From the NCBI RefSeq assembly GCF_900102525.1, contig NZ_FNBZ01000004.1, positions 496,001 through 560,000 on the forward strand: 64,000 nt of DNA. Direction: 5' to 3'. Shown here one piece after another: positions 1 through 7,765 of the stretch. The stretch comes from Allobosea robiniae. GTDB lineage: Bacteria; Pseudomonadota; Alphaproteobacteria; Rhizobiales; Beijerinckiaceae. The translations under genes were made by a program, and so were the position numbers. The first letter of the stretch is position 1, and each line of letters starts with the position of its first letter. Below the pieces are notes generated by a model. The model made no database searches. It saw only the letters and a list, made by a program, of their open reading frames with translations, and was not told the DNA's origin.

Positions 1-456
1 CACCATGAAGCCGACGGTCGGCGGCGTGGCGATGCGCATCGCCTGGGGCAGTATGACCTTGAGCATCCGCTGCGTACGGCTCAGGCCCAGGCCCTCGGCC
101 GCCTCCCATTGGGGACGGGGCACGGCCTGGATGCACCCGCGCCAGATCTCGCCGAAATAGGCGCCGACATAGATCGTCAGCGAGGCCCCAGCCGCCCAGA
201 GCGGCGTGATCCGCAAGCCGAGCGCCGAAAGCCCGAAATAGCCGAGGAACATGATCACCAGCAGCGGCGTGCCCTGCACGAGCTGCACATAGGCGCCGCT
301 GAGCAGCCGCACCGCCTTGCGCGGCGAGACGCGGGCGAGCGCGATCAGGAAGCCGACGAGCCCGCCGCCGATCAGCGCGATGGCGGAGAGCCCGATGGTC
401 CAGAGCGCGCCCTGGCCGAGGAAGAGGAGATGGTTCGCGTTGAGGGTGCCGCCCAT
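1..456 (-). CDS. Amino-acid ABC transporter permease (partial, C-terminus outside window)
   Basis: Inner-membrane permease of a polar amino-acid ABC importer (HisM/GlnP type). The reading frame is open from an ATG at 456 down to the window edge, giving 152 residues. Several hydrophobic segments are visible, and the cytoplasmic EAA loop that contacts the ATPase reads WEAAEGLGLSRTQRM. It follows the partner permease with a 10-base gap, so the two very likely form a heterodimeric channel. The ATPase and binding protein are not in view and may lie further left. Family is clear; substrate is not. Confidence 0.88.
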   Translation of the reverse strand, partial: MGGTLNANHLLFLGQGALWTIGLSAIALIGGGLVGFLIALARVSPRKAVRLLSGAYVQLVQGTPLLVIMFLGYFGLSALGLRITPLWAAGASLTIYVGAYFGEIWRGCIQAVPRPQWEAAEGLGLSRTQRMLKVILPQAMRIATPPTVGFMV

Positions 457-466
457 GATCACCCCC

Positions 467-1150
467 TTAAAGCGGCGTGCCGAGGCGCCGCTGGCGCGGG
501 AAGAGGACCTGCCCCAACACCCAGAAGGCGGCACGCAGGACGAGCGAGAGCGCGATGTAGGCAAGCGCGACGAGGATATAGGTCTCGAACGCGCGATAGG
601 TGTCGGACTGGACGTAATTGGCGACCGCCGTCAGCTCCTCCGCCGAGATCTGCGACGTGACCGAGGAAGCCAGCATCAGCAGCACGAACTGGCTGGTCAG
701 CGAGGGATAGACCTTCTCGATCGCCGGCAGCAGGATGACGTGCCAGTAGATCTGGACGCGCGAGAGTGCGAGGCCTTCGGCCGCCTCGATCTGCCCGGGC
801 GGGATCGCCTCGAAACCGGCCCGCATGATCTCGGCGGTATAGGCGCCGACATTGATCGCGAGCGCCGCCGCCGCGACCGAAAAGGCCGAGAATTTGAAGC
901 CGATGCTGGCGAGGCCGAAATAGACCAGGAAGATCTGGACGAGCAGCGGCGTGTTGCGGATCGTCTCGACATAACCGGCGCAGAGCCCGGCGATGAAGCG
1001 GTTGCTGCTGCCGCGGCCGATGGCGCAGAAGGTGCCGATCGCGCCGCCGATCAGGATCGCCATCAAGGCGAGCTGCAACGTCATCACCGCGCCGTCGGCG
1101 AAGAGCGGCCAGCGCTCCAGAACCACGGAGAAGTCGAGATCGAGACCCAT
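467..1150 (-). CDS. Amino-acid ABC transporter permease
   Basis: A 227-residue inner-membrane permease of the polar amino-acid uptake family (HisQ/GlnP-like). It has about five hydrophobic segments, the motif ETIRNTPLLVQIF typical of the family after the first segments, and the EAA loop IEAAEGLALSRVQIYWHV. It lies 8 bases after the dehydrogenase stop and 10 bases before the second permease, all on the minus strand. The import system is therefore probably co-transcribed with the dehydrogenase and the FadR-type regulator, suggesting that the imported compound, or a product of it, is oxidised by that enzyme. Confidence 0.9.
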   Translation of the reverse strand: MGLDLDFSVVLERWPLFADGAVMTLQLALMAILIGGAIGTFCAIGRGSSNRFIAGLCAGYVETIRNTPLLVQIFLVYFGLASIGFKFSAFSVAAAALAINVGAYTAEIMRAGFEAIPPGQIEAAEGLALSRVQIYWHVILLPAIEKVYPSLTSQFVLLMLASSVTSQISAEELTAVANYVQSDTYRAFETYILVALAYIALSLVLRAAFWVLGQVLFPRQRRLGTPL

Positions 1151-1158
1151 CGCCGCCG

Positions 1159-2052
1159 TCAGGCCCGGTTCGTCATGCGGTCATAGACCTTGAACAGCGC
1201 CTGATTGCCGTTTCCGCCCTCGCCATGGGCGCGGGCCTCGATGTACTGGCTGGTGACGAGCGCGGTGCCGGGCAGGGGCACGGAGAGCGCCTGCGCCTGT
1301 TCCTGCACGAGGCGCAGGTCCTTCAGCATCAGGTCGATGCGGAAGCCGGCTGATGCATCTCCGGCGATCATGGCGGGCCCGAGCTTGTCGAGCATCCAGG
1401 ACGCCGCCGATCCTCCCATCAGCACTGATCGCATCTGATCGAGATCGACACCGGAGGCGCGTGCCAGCGCGATGGCCTCGCAGACACCCTGGAGATTGAT
1501 CCCGCAGATCAGCTGGTTGCAGAGCTTCACCGCCTGGCCGGCGCCGGACGCACCGACATGCGTGATGGTCGTGCCCATGCCGCGGAAGAAGGGCTCGGCC
1601 CTGGCGAAGGCGTCAGCCTCGCCGCCGGCCATGATCGTCAGCGTCGCATTCTTCGCACCGATCGGACCGCCCGAGACCGGTGCATCGATGAAGTCGGTGC
1701 CCGCCACTTTGAGATCGGCCTGCATCCTGCGGACGGCAACCGGCGAGATTGTGCTCATATCGACGATCAGGCGACCACGCGGAGGCGAGGCCAGGAGACC
1801 GGACTCGCCATAGATCACGTCCTCGACCTGGGGCGTGTCGGGCAGCATGGTGATCGCGATATCGGCACCCGCCGCCGCATCTGCCGGGCTCTTTGCCGGC
1901 CTTGCGCCCTCCGCCGCCAGCGCGGCCACCGCGTCCCCGACGATGTCGAAGACGGCGACGTGGTGTCCCGCCTTCAGGAGATTGCGCACCATCTCGCGCC
2001 CCATCGTGCCGAGGCCGATGAAGCCGACGCTGCCCGTCTTGTTCTGTCCCAT
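1159..2052 (-). CDS. NAD(P)-dependent beta-hydroxyacid dehydrogenase (3-hydroxyisobutyrate dehydrogenase / tartronate semialdehyde reductase family)
   Basis: A 297-residue cytosolic oxidoreductase. The N-terminal Rossmann motif is GFIGLGTMG (residues 10-18), the substrate-binding signature DAPVSGG lies near 123-129, and the catalytic lysine sits in GAGQAVKLCNQ (about residue 176), all in family positions. Length is normal. Members oxidise or reduce 3-hydroxyisobutyrate, tartronate semialdehyde or L-threonate-type acids, and sequence alone does not decide between them. It sits between the FadR-type regulator (38-base gap) and the two permeases (8-base gap), so an amino-acid or sugar-acid catabolic role is likely. 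Confidence 0.88.
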   Translation of the reverse strand: MGQNKTGSVGFIGLGTMGREMVRNLLKAGHHVAVFDIVGDAVAALAAEGARPAKSPADAAAGADIAITMLPDTPQVEDVIYGESGLLASPPRGRLIVDMSTISPVAVRRMQADLKVAGTDFIDAPVSGGPIGAKNATLTIMAGGEADAFARAEPFFRGMGTTITHVGASGAGQAVKLCNQLICGINLQGVCEAIALARASGVDLDQMRSVLMGGSAASWMLDKLGPAMIAGDASAGFRIDLMLKDLRLVQEQAQALSVPLPGTALVTSQYIEARAHGEGGNGNQALFKVYDRMTNRA

Positions 2053-2090
2053 GTCCTGTTCTCTCGGCCTTGCGTGTGGAATCCGGGACG

Positions 2091-2852
2091 TCAGGTTCCC
2101 TGCGCGCTGCGCGCCTCGACCCTGTCGCCCTCGCCGGTGACGGCCCGGCGCCGATACTCGTCGCCGATCGCGAAATGGCGCCGCAGCGTCACCTCGGCAC
2201 GATCGGCATCGCGCGAAACGATGGTGTCGAAAACGCGCTTGTGGTCGTCGATCAGGTAGCTCTTCATCGAGCTGAATTGCTGGACGAGCTCGCGGCGGCT
2301 GCGATGCGAGCGCGCCAGCAGCGTCGACATGGATTCATGCAACACCGCCAGCGTCGGCGAGCGCGATGCCAGCACGATGGCACGGTGAAAGTCGAAGTCG
2401 GCGGAGCCGCCTGCGTCGGCGTCGTCAATCGTCTCGCCGATCCGGACGAGCGCGCGTTGCAGCCGCTCGAAATCGGCGATGGTGGCGCGCTCGCAGGCCA
2501 GGCGCACGGCCTGGCACTCGATCGCGATGCGCGCCTCCATCACATCGTCGATGAGGTCGGCCTGCTGGGCAAGGGCGAGCGTGAAGAAGTCCTTCAACAT
2601 CGAGGCGTCGGGCCGCTTCACGATGGTGCCGACGCGCTCGCGGATCTCGATGATGCCGAGCATGTGCAGGGCGCGTAGTGCCTCGCGCACGATCGGCCGG
2701 CTCACGCCGAGCTGGAGCGCCAGTTCTCGTTCGGCCATGAGCCGCTCGCCTTGCTTCAACGTACCGTCGAGCAGCCGCTCCCGCAGATAGACGAAGACGC
2801 GCTCGAACCCCGACGCGCTGTCGGCATCTTGAGTTTCCATCCCTGAAACCAT
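2091..2852 (-). CDS. FadR-subfamily GntR transcriptional regulator
   Basis: A 253-residue DNA-binding regulator. A winged helix-turn-helix occupies about residues 20-85, with ERELALQLGVSRPIVREALR as the recognition region. An all-helical FCD effector domain follows, with the expected acidic and histidine metal ligands (DFDFHRAI, DDHKRVFD, LRRHFA). An ATG at 2840 would remove four residues and is an equally plausible start. It heads the operon of dehydrogenase and permeases, and a palindrome of FadR-type operator form lies 12 bases upstream, which suggests autoregulation and control of the operon by a small organic acid. Confidence 0.9.
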   Translation of the reverse strand: MVSGMETQDADSASGFERVFVYLRERLLDGTLKQGERLMAERELALQLGVSRPIVREALRALHMLGIIEIRERVGTIVKRPDASMLKDFFTLALAQQADLIDDVMEARIAIECQAVRLACERATIADFERLQRALVRIGETIDDADAGGSADFDFHRAIVLASRSPTLAVLHESMSTLLARSHRSRRELVQQFSSMKSYLIDDHKRVFDTIVSRDADRAEVTLRRHFAIGDEYRRRAVTGEGDRVEARSAQGT

Positions 2853-2863
2853 TCTTCTTCGTT

Positions 2864-2876
2864 CTGGTAAGACCAG
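2864..2876. promoter_or_regulatory. Candidate FadR/GntR operator
   Basis: The perfect inverted repeat CTGGTAAGACCAG lies just upstream of the regulator start. It matches the TGGT-N3-ACCA form bound by FadR-subfamily proteins. A further ACCAG half-site occurs at 2884-2888. Binding by the neighbouring regulator is inferred from position and motif only. Confidence 0.6.
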
Positions 2877-3387
2877 TACGATGACCAGAGAAACGAGTCA
2901 ATGACATGCGGCATTGCAGCCAGTGCGTCCGCGAATTGGTTTGAGTCGAGACGCGTCAGCGCGAAGAGGGTACCAAGCGAGCTCGTGCCGACGTCAGCCG
3001 CGGCCGCGGATGTCCAGAGGCTGGTTCATGATCCGAAGGCCGCTCTCGCAATGATACGGCTAGATCGCTCAAATGGCAGGCTGCTCGGCGAACGTCCGGT
3101 TGCTGGCCGAGCGCCAACGTCTGGTTCTGGCGCATCTCACCCGGAAGGAGGATGGTGCTTTTTGGCCCCTTCCCGACTCTGGATACGTTCGGTTTCTGGC
3201 AATCCTTCCGGCAGCTTTACGGTAAGGCCGGACCAATCGAGACTAACTACACAAGATGCCTTTTCGCCGAAACCGCAGGGGTGAGCTTGTAGCCTGGGCC
3301 GTCTCGCGTGAGTGCTTCCTGCCTGGATGCCCCTCGCGATGAACTGACCTTGTTCGCAGCGAATCCACTGATCTCGATGAGCATCCT
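2877..3387. other. Intergenic region without a convincing gene
   Basis: About 510 bases between the FadR-type regulator and the CBS gene. An open frame on the plus strand (2901-3284) has no recognisable domain, no good ribosome-binding site and a composition like random reading of GC-rich DNA. An imperfect direct repeat is visible: AACGTCCGGTTGCTGGC at 3091-3107 and AACGTCTGGTTCTGGC at 3116-3131. Nothing else was recognised. Confidence 0.5.
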
Positions 3388-3822
3388 CTAACCGGTCTGG
3401 CTATGCTGACCACCCGGACGCGAGATGCCGGCTAGCGCCTCGCCCGCTTCGCCATTGGTGGCGGCGGTGGTCGCATCGCTGAGCGCCAGGATGCCGACCA
3501 GTCGTTTGTCGCGATCGATGACCGGTAGGCGGCGCACCTGAATATCCGCCATATTCTGCAGGACCTCGTCGATCTCCTGATCAGCGAAGCAGTACCTGAC
3601 CGCATGGCTCATGATCTCGCTGACCTTGGTCAGTGGGGCCTTCCCTTCGGCGACGCCGCGAATGGCAATGTCGCGATCGGTGATCATGCCCATCAAACGA
3701 TCGTCATCCCCGACCGGCAACATGCCGACGTCGAGCCCGGCCATCAGCCTGGCGGCCTGCTGAATGGTTTCCTGCGGATTGGCTACGCAGACTTCCCGCG
3801 TCATCAGATCGCTGACTCGCAT
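3388..3822 (-). CDS. CBS-domain pair protein
   Basis: A 144-residue cytosolic protein made of two CBS motifs (about residues 1-60 and 70-130; first motif DLMTREVCVANPQETI, GMITDRDIAIR in its core; second SEIMSHAVRYC and LPVIDRDKRLVGILALSD). Such stand-alone pairs bind adenine nucleotides and serve as energy or stress sensors; the partner is unknown. The start is well supported by AGGAGG 8 bases upstream. A GGAAC-N16-TGTT sequence about 80 bases upstream resembles an EcfG general-stress promoter. The tail after residue 130 is low in complexity. Confidence 0.88.
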   Translation of the reverse strand: MRVSDLMTREVCVANPQETIQQAARLMAGLDVGMLPVGDDDRLMGMITDRDIAIRGVAEGKAPLTKVSEIMSHAVRYCFADQEIDEVLQNMADIQVRRLPVIDRDKRLVGILALSDATTAATNGEAGEALAGISRPGGQHSQTG

Positions 3823-3901
3823 CGCGGGCCTCCTGGACTGTTGGTTGGATGATGCCGGCGCTCAAACCTGAGAGCGCCGCATCGATTGTCGCTGCTTGTG
3901 G

Positions 3902-3926
3902 AACAGCGTGCGTTCCCTCTGGTTCC
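3902..3926 (-). promoter_or_regulatory. Candidate EcfG-type promoter for the CBS gene
   Basis: Read on the minus strand this is GGAAC, 16 bases, then TGTT. It is close to the alphaproteobacterial general-stress sigma factor consensus GGAAC-N16/17-CGTT, with one mismatch in the -10 part. It would start transcription about 70-75 bases before the CBS start codon. The element is partly palindromic, so a plus-strand reading (GGAAC-N16-GGTT) also exists. Confidence 0.4.
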
Positions 3927-4111
3927 CGGGTTTCATCATCACTCGCCCCAAGAATCATCAGCCTGGGTCGCTTTCTGCCCGGCCCCTCGGCTTACGTGAC
4001 CGCGACAATTCCGGCGCGTGAGGCAGTTTCCAGGGCCTGGCGAAAAGCGGATTGCAGCGAGGATTTCACCTTCCAGATCTGGTGACCGTCTGCCGATTGT
4101 GACCTCGTTCT

Positions 4112-4137
4112 GGAACTGTGCCCAGTCCGCAATGGTT
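4112..4137 (+). promoter_or_regulatory. Candidate EcfG-type promoter for the DUF1236 gene
   Basis: GGAAC at 4112-4116, then 17 bases, then GGTT at 4134-4137, one mismatch from the general-stress consensus. It ends about 38 bases before the ATG at 4176, a sensible leader length. The motif is short, so the call rests on position and on the same element being found before the neighbouring CBS gene. Confidence 0.45.
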
Positions 4138-4175
4138 TGCTGGTTGTGTCTGGGTCATTCCAGGAGGACGAAACC

Positions 4176-4592
4176 ATGAAGAGATTAGCTCTGATCGCCG
4201 TACTGAGCATGATCCCAGCACTTGCCTTCGCGCAAAATCCACAGGGCGCTCGCGGCGGAGCCGCTGGAGGAGCTGCAGCAGGCGCCGTGGGCGGCGCTAT
4301 TGTTGGCGGCCCTGTCGGGGCTGTGGTCGGTGGTGTTGGCGGAGCGGTGGCGGGCGGTATCGTCGGCGACAATACACCCCGCTTCCGGGAATATGTCGTC
4401 GAACAGCGCGTCCCGTCCTATTCCTACGACGAAGACCTGCGTGTCGGAGCCGTGCTTCCTCAACGCGGCGTGGTCTATCACCGCGTACCGGCGGAGTACG
4501 GCGTGAGGAAGCAGTATCGGTACACGGTCGTGAATGAGCGACCGGTCCTGGTCGAGCCGCGCACGCGCCGGGTTGTCCAGATCATCGAGTAG
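4176..4592 (+). CDS. DUF1236 family exported protein
   Basis: The start at 4176 is chosen because AGGAGG lies 8 bases upstream and the protein then begins with a clean signal peptide (MKRLALIAVLSMIPALAFA, cleavage before QN). The mature part has a glycine/alanine-rich stretch that could insert in or span a membrane (about residues 22-66), then a DUF1236 module with FREYVVEQRVPSY, GAVLPQRGV and RYTVVNERPVLVEP. The biochemical role of DUF1236 is unknown; the family is common in Hyphomicrobiales periplasms. The upstream GGAAC element suggests stress control. Confidence 0.85.
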   Translation: MKRLALIAVLSMIPALAFAQNPQGARGGAAGGAAAGAVGGAIVGGPVGAVVGGVGGAVAGGIVGDNTPRFREYVVEQRVPSYSYDEDLRVGAVLPQRGVVYHRVPAEYGVRKQYRYTVVNERPVLVEPRTRRVVQIIE

Positions 4593-4602
4593 CAAGCCAA
4601 AG

Positions 4603-4624
4603 CCCGCCACCTCAGTGTGGCGGG
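4603..4624 (+). terminator. Hairpin terminator after the DUF1236 gene
   Basis: Perfect 8-base stem CCCGCCAC / GTGGCGGG with a 6-base loop, 10 bases after the stop codon. Only a weak T-rich tail (CTTGCCTTTG) follows, so it may be a leaky terminator or an mRNA-stabilising hairpin. Confidence 0.5.
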
Positions 4625-4663
4625 CGCCTTGCCTTTGCGCCTCCCGGGACAACGAGCAAACAG

Positions 4664-5662
4664 ATGCTGAGGCCGATCTCGACATACCGGATAGTTCGGG
4701 CCGCTGTTGCCGTGGTGGCCGTCCTCGCGGTGGCTGGCAACGCTCGGGCCCTGACGGCCGACGAGATCAATCGAGCTGATATGCCGACGTCCAGCAATGC
4801 CAGGAAAGCAAAGCCAGCCGCCGCCCTCGTCAAGATGCAGACGCTGCTGGCGCGTCAGGGCATTTCCCCCGGCGAGATCGATGGGATGGACGGCGAGAAC
4901 TATCGCAAGGCCATCGCGCAATACCGCCGCCGCGAGAATCTCGGCTCCGGCGATGTCGTCGACGAAGCGACATGGCGCGCCCTCGGCGGCGACAGAAGCC
5001 AGGATATCGTCATCTCCTACTCGGTGGCGAAGGCGGATGCGCGCTACGTCTTCTCGAAACCCATCCCGCGCGATTATGCCCGACAGGCCCGGATGCGGCG
5101 CCTTGCCTATAGCAGCGCCCCGGAAATGTTCGCCGAGCGCTTCAGGATGGGAAAGGGCTTGTTTCGCGCTCTCAATCCGCGTGCGCATTACCGCGTTGCG
5201 GGTACGGCGCTTCAGGTCATCGCAGCCGAGCGCGCCGTGCCCGGCGCGGAAGCGACATTGATCAAAGCCGACAAGCGAACGGGCATCGTCGCCGCCTATG
5301 GATCGCAGGGCGAGATGATCGCGAGCTACCCGGCCACCATCGGGAGCAGCGATACGCCATCGCCCGAAGGCGAGTACCAGGTTGCTCGCATCGTCCGGCA
5401 GCCCACCTATCACTACGATCCGGTCAAGAATTTCCAGCAGGGCCGTAATACCCGCAGGCTCGTGCTTCCCCGCGGCCCGAACAATCCTGTTGGCAGCATC
5501 TGGATCGGGCTCTCCAAGCCGACATTCGGCATCCATGGGACGCCGGAGCCATCCCGGATTGGGAAAGCTTCGTCGCATGGCTGCGTGCGGCTGACGAACT
5601 GGGATGCGGAGGACCTCGCCAGGATGGTGAAGCCCGGCACTGTCGTCCGCTTCACCGAGTAG
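4664..5662 (+). CDS. L,D-transpeptidase (YkuD family)
   Basis: A 332-residue periplasmic enzyme that forms 3-3 cross-links in peptidoglycan or attaches proteins to it. An N-terminal signal segment (RAAVAVVAVLAVAGNARA) is followed by a peptidoglycan-binding-like repeat (about 55-105: LVKMQTLLARQGISPGEIDG) and the YkuD catalytic domain in the last third. That domain has the histidine in FGIHGTPEP and the nucleophile in SHGCVRLTN (cysteine near 307). Family length and architecture are normal. It lies 71 bases after the DUF1236 gene, separated by a hairpin, so it probably has its own promoter. Confidence 0.93.
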   Translation: MLRPISTYRIVRAAVAVVAVLAVAGNARALTADEINRADMPTSSNARKAKPAAALVKMQTLLARQGISPGEIDGMDGENYRKAIAQYRRRENLGSGDVVDEATWRALGGDRSQDIVISYSVAKADARYVFSKPIPRDYARQARMRRLAYSSAPEMFAERFRMGKGLFRALNPRAHYRVAGTALQVIAAERAVPGAEATLIKADKRTGIVAAYGSQGEMIASYPATIGSSDTPSPEGEYQVARIVRQPTYHYDPVKNFQQGRNTRRLVLPRGPNNPVGSIWIGLSKPTFGIHGTPEPSRIGKASSHGCVRLTNWDAEDLARMVKPGTVVRFTE

Positions 5663-6365
5663 CGTCCGGCTACCTCGTGGCTGGCCATTGGCTGCACCTT
5701 TGGATCCGCCCAGCACGGAGGCTTGTGCTCGGGAGCGCCGCCGTCGTCGCTCCAGATTGATTGCCGCGAAATCCTCGTCGAACGGCTGCCAAATCGCCGC
5801 CCTCCACTCGCCAAAGAGCCGCACTCCCGGTCCGCTATTGCCATCCAGCGTGCCGTCGGCGGAGGTGCAGAACCGTATGCTCTGGCTGAGCTTCATAGCC
5901 GGACCATACCGCAGTCGGATGGCCGGCGACAGGGTGGTCTGGTGGCCTGTTCAGCCGGGTTATGCTGCAATACGAAAACCGGATCGTGGCTTTTCGGCCC
6001 GCAGACAAGGTCCGCTTCCTGGCATCGTCTCAACGCCCGCAAATGTGAAGGGTTTCGGACGCCGGCCCGTGCCGGCAGGTTCGGACCGGGCTGAGGGGCG
6101 GCGTCCGAAAGCATCCCGTGGAAACCGCGGCCCGACGCTGTGCGCTATGGAGATTTTGCCGCGCGGCCTGGTCGGCGGAATCGTGCAAGGCGTGGATCGG
6201 AGGCGCGATGCGCCAACCGAAATGCCAGGGAGCCGGTGGTCGGATGCTCATGGGACGTATCCGGGCCCGTCACAATCTCCATTTCCGCGATCGGGCCGAA
6301 CGGGATCGCCCGCTCTCTGGCCGACGACGGCGCTGGCCAATCTGGATATCGCCGTGGCGCCGTCT

Positions 6366-6470
6366 TCATGATGTATCAATCCTGAAGACGGCGAGGACGG
6401 TGCCTGGCGCGAAGCGCTCGACGAGAATCATGCGGCCGCCGCAGCTTGGGCTAGTTGGTCTCCGCTCATC
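6366..6470 (-). pseudogene. Remnant of an IS91-type transposase C-terminus
   Basis: The minus-strand frame ends with SCGGRMILVERFAPG and then FRIDTS before the stop. As far as I recall, IS91-family transposases commonly end with a CCGGRM-I-E-F-G segment and RIDTS. The first cysteine of the usual pair is replaced by serine and nothing upstream in frame looks like the rest of the protein. It would be a fossil fragment, without visible terminal repeats. The match is from memory of the family and needs a search. Confidence 0.35.
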
Positions 6471-6541
6471 GACCTGATCGGATTGATCGGCTGAGATCTC
6501 GGCTTCACGATCTGCCGCCGTGGCAACCGGTAGCGCGTGCA

Positions 6542-6563
6542 ATCCCGCCCTCTTGGGCGGGAT
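6542..6563. repeat. Perfect hairpin
   Basis: ATCCCGCCC / GGGCGGGAT with a TCTT loop. There is no T-run on either side, so terminator function is unsupported. It may be a remnant end of a mobile element. Confidence 0.4.
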
Positions 6564-6598
6564 CCGTTGATCCGAGATCCCGCAGTGACGCGACGCAA

Positions 6599-6653
6599 TG
6601 GCGGAAATGTCCATGTCTTTGTCATACCTGCCGACCGCTCTCGTCAGTAGGCT
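6599..6653 (+). promoter_or_regulatory. Operator copy B plus promoter-like hexamer, upstream of the small secreted protein gene
   Basis: A 35-base imperfect palindrome (6599-6633) with arms TGGCGGAAATG and, reading inward on the other strand, CGGCAGGTATG. The hexamer TAGGCT at 6648-6653 lies 49 bases from the left edge, exactly as TATCCT does in copy A at 10371. The spacing conservation argues that both are the same regulated promoter type. It precedes the gene starting at 6778. Confidence 0.55.
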
Positions 6654-6777
6654 AAGTGAACGAGACCTCGAGCTGGCGAGCGGCTTTTTTGCGTGCCGAT
6701 GTCGAATCCGGCGGAGCTCATTCGTCGTCGTTACACGGGGCCTTTGGCGCCTGACCAACGCGGAGAGGCAAGAGCAC

Positions 6778-7170
6778 ATGCAACCTCGGGACCGCTACCA
6801 ACTCCGACAATTCGTCTTCTTCAGCCTTCTCGGGTTGCTAGGCTGCCACGCCCCAGCCTTGGCTGAGGTGCCCGCGGAATGGCAGGGCAAATGGTCGAGC
6901 CATTCTGGACGATGCGAGCCGGTCAGTGGCGAGGTCGAAGTGCTGACGATCACAGCGGCCGATCTCGGATTTTACGAGGTCGGTTGCGAGCTGGGCAAGG
7001 CGACCCGCTCGGGAAAGAGCCTGAGGTTCGACGCGCGGTGCTACAAGGGCGGTAGCCCCGTCACGCCAGGCAAAGTCGTTCTGCGACGGCATGCCGCCAA
7101 AGAGATTGACCTCACGCTGGAGGGTTTCTCCTGGATCGCAGCGAAACCGCAGCGTTTTCAGCGATGCTGA
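6778..7170 (+). CDS. Small exported protein, unknown function
   Basis: A 130-residue protein when started at the ATG at 6778, which has GAGAGGCAAG upstream and gives a good signal segment (FVFFSLLGLLGC). LLGC fits a lipoprotein signal (lipid-modified cysteine), although cleavage at ALA-EV by the general signal peptidase is also possible. The mature part has four further cysteines (SGRCEPV, EVGCELG, DARCYKGG, and the C-terminal residue) and starts VPAEWQGKW, suggesting a small beta-rich disulfide-bonded protein. No family was recognised. The operator-like element at 6599 lies 125 bases upstream. Confidence 0.6.
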   Translation: MQPRDRYQLRQFVFFSLLGLLGCHAPALAEVPAEWQGKWSSHSGRCEPVSGEVEVLTITAADLGFYEVGCELGKATRSGKSLRFDARCYKGGSPVTPGKVVLRRHAAKEIDLTLEGFSWIAAKPQRFQRC

Positions 7171-7201
7171 CCGGAGCCGCTCTCAGCAACCGGAGGAGGA
7201 G

Positions 7202-7729
7202 ATGATGCCGCGCTTCGCAATCGGGATGATCTGGGCGCTTGGGTTGGCTGCCGTGGCTTTGCCGCTGCTGGACTTCGACGATCAGGTCCGCGCAGCGCCC
7301 GAAGCCGACCTTACCGCCCTCTGCGCCCGTCTAGGCAATGACGACAGCATTCGGGACTACGATCCCGCACTTCGCGCGCGCACGGCCTCGGCATTCAGGA
7401 AGCTGTTTCCCAACGCCAAAAGTGGGCCGGATGGAGATTCCTGGCAAACGCAGGCCCAGTACCGCTGCATGAACGGCAAGGTCATGGTCTGCTTCGTGGG
7501 CGCGAACCTGCCCTGCACCAAAATGAACGCGCAGCGCGACAATCCCGGCGCCGACATGTTCTGCCGGGACAATCCCGACGCAGGGAGCGTTCCAGCCTAT
7601 GCGATCGGCCATGACAGCATCCACGCCTATCGGTGTCGCAACGGGAAGACAGAGGTGACGGGCACCACGCGGCAACTCGACCAGAGGGGCTTCGCCAAGG
7701 ATCTTTGGACCGAATTGCCGGCTCGGTAG
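7202..7729 (+). CDS. Exported hypothetical protein, cysteine-rich
   Basis: A 175-residue protein started at 7202 (7205 also possible), with GGAGGAGGAG directly upstream. An N-terminal signal segment (FAIGMIWALGLAAVALPLL) precedes a soluble domain with several cysteines (YRCMNGK, CFVGANLPC, MFCRDNPD, YRCRNGK). The spacing suggests paired disulfides, and the two similar strands YRCMNGKVMVCF and YRCRNGKTEVTG may be an internal duplication. It follows the previous small exported protein by 31 bases and could share its transcript. No family was recognised. Confidence 0.65.
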   Translation: MMPRFAIGMIWALGLAAVALPLLDFDDQVRAAPEADLTALCARLGNDDSIRDYDPALRARTASAFRKLFPNAKSGPDGDSWQTQAQYRCMNGKVMVCFVGANLPCTKMNAQRDNPGADMFCRDNPDAGSVPAYAIGHDSIHAYRCRNGKTEVTGTTRQLDQRGFAKDLWTELPAR

Positions 7730-7765
7730 GCCGATAGCCGCCGGCATGTTGATGAGGAGAAGGCG

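Larger units (their letters stand above)
3823..4175. other. Divergent intergenic region between CBS and DUF1236 genes
   Basis: About 350 bases containing no gene that can be supported. It holds two GGAAC-type candidate promoters, one for each divergent gene, listed separately. The short open frames crossing it have no recognisable domain and no ribosome-binding site. Confidence 0.5.
5663..6777. other. Gene-poor, degenerate region
   Basis: About 1.1 kb in which open frames exist in several phases but none shows a domain, signal peptide or credible ribosome-binding site. The composition is more mixed than its surroundings. It contains a short piece resembling the C-terminus of an IS91-type transposase near 6366-6470, a perfect 9-base hairpin at 6542-6563, and an operator-like element at 6599-6633. 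It looks like the worn edge of an accessory island. Confidence 0.5.

Noticed and set aside
2901..3284. Plus-strand 127-residue frame in the FadR-CBS gap
   Set aside because: No ribosome-binding site, no signal or domain; sequence looks like random translation.
4478..5896. A 472-residue minus-strand frame over the L,D-transpeptidase
   Set aside because: Antisense to a gene with clear catalytic motifs; no recognisable domain of its own, including in the part beyond 5662.
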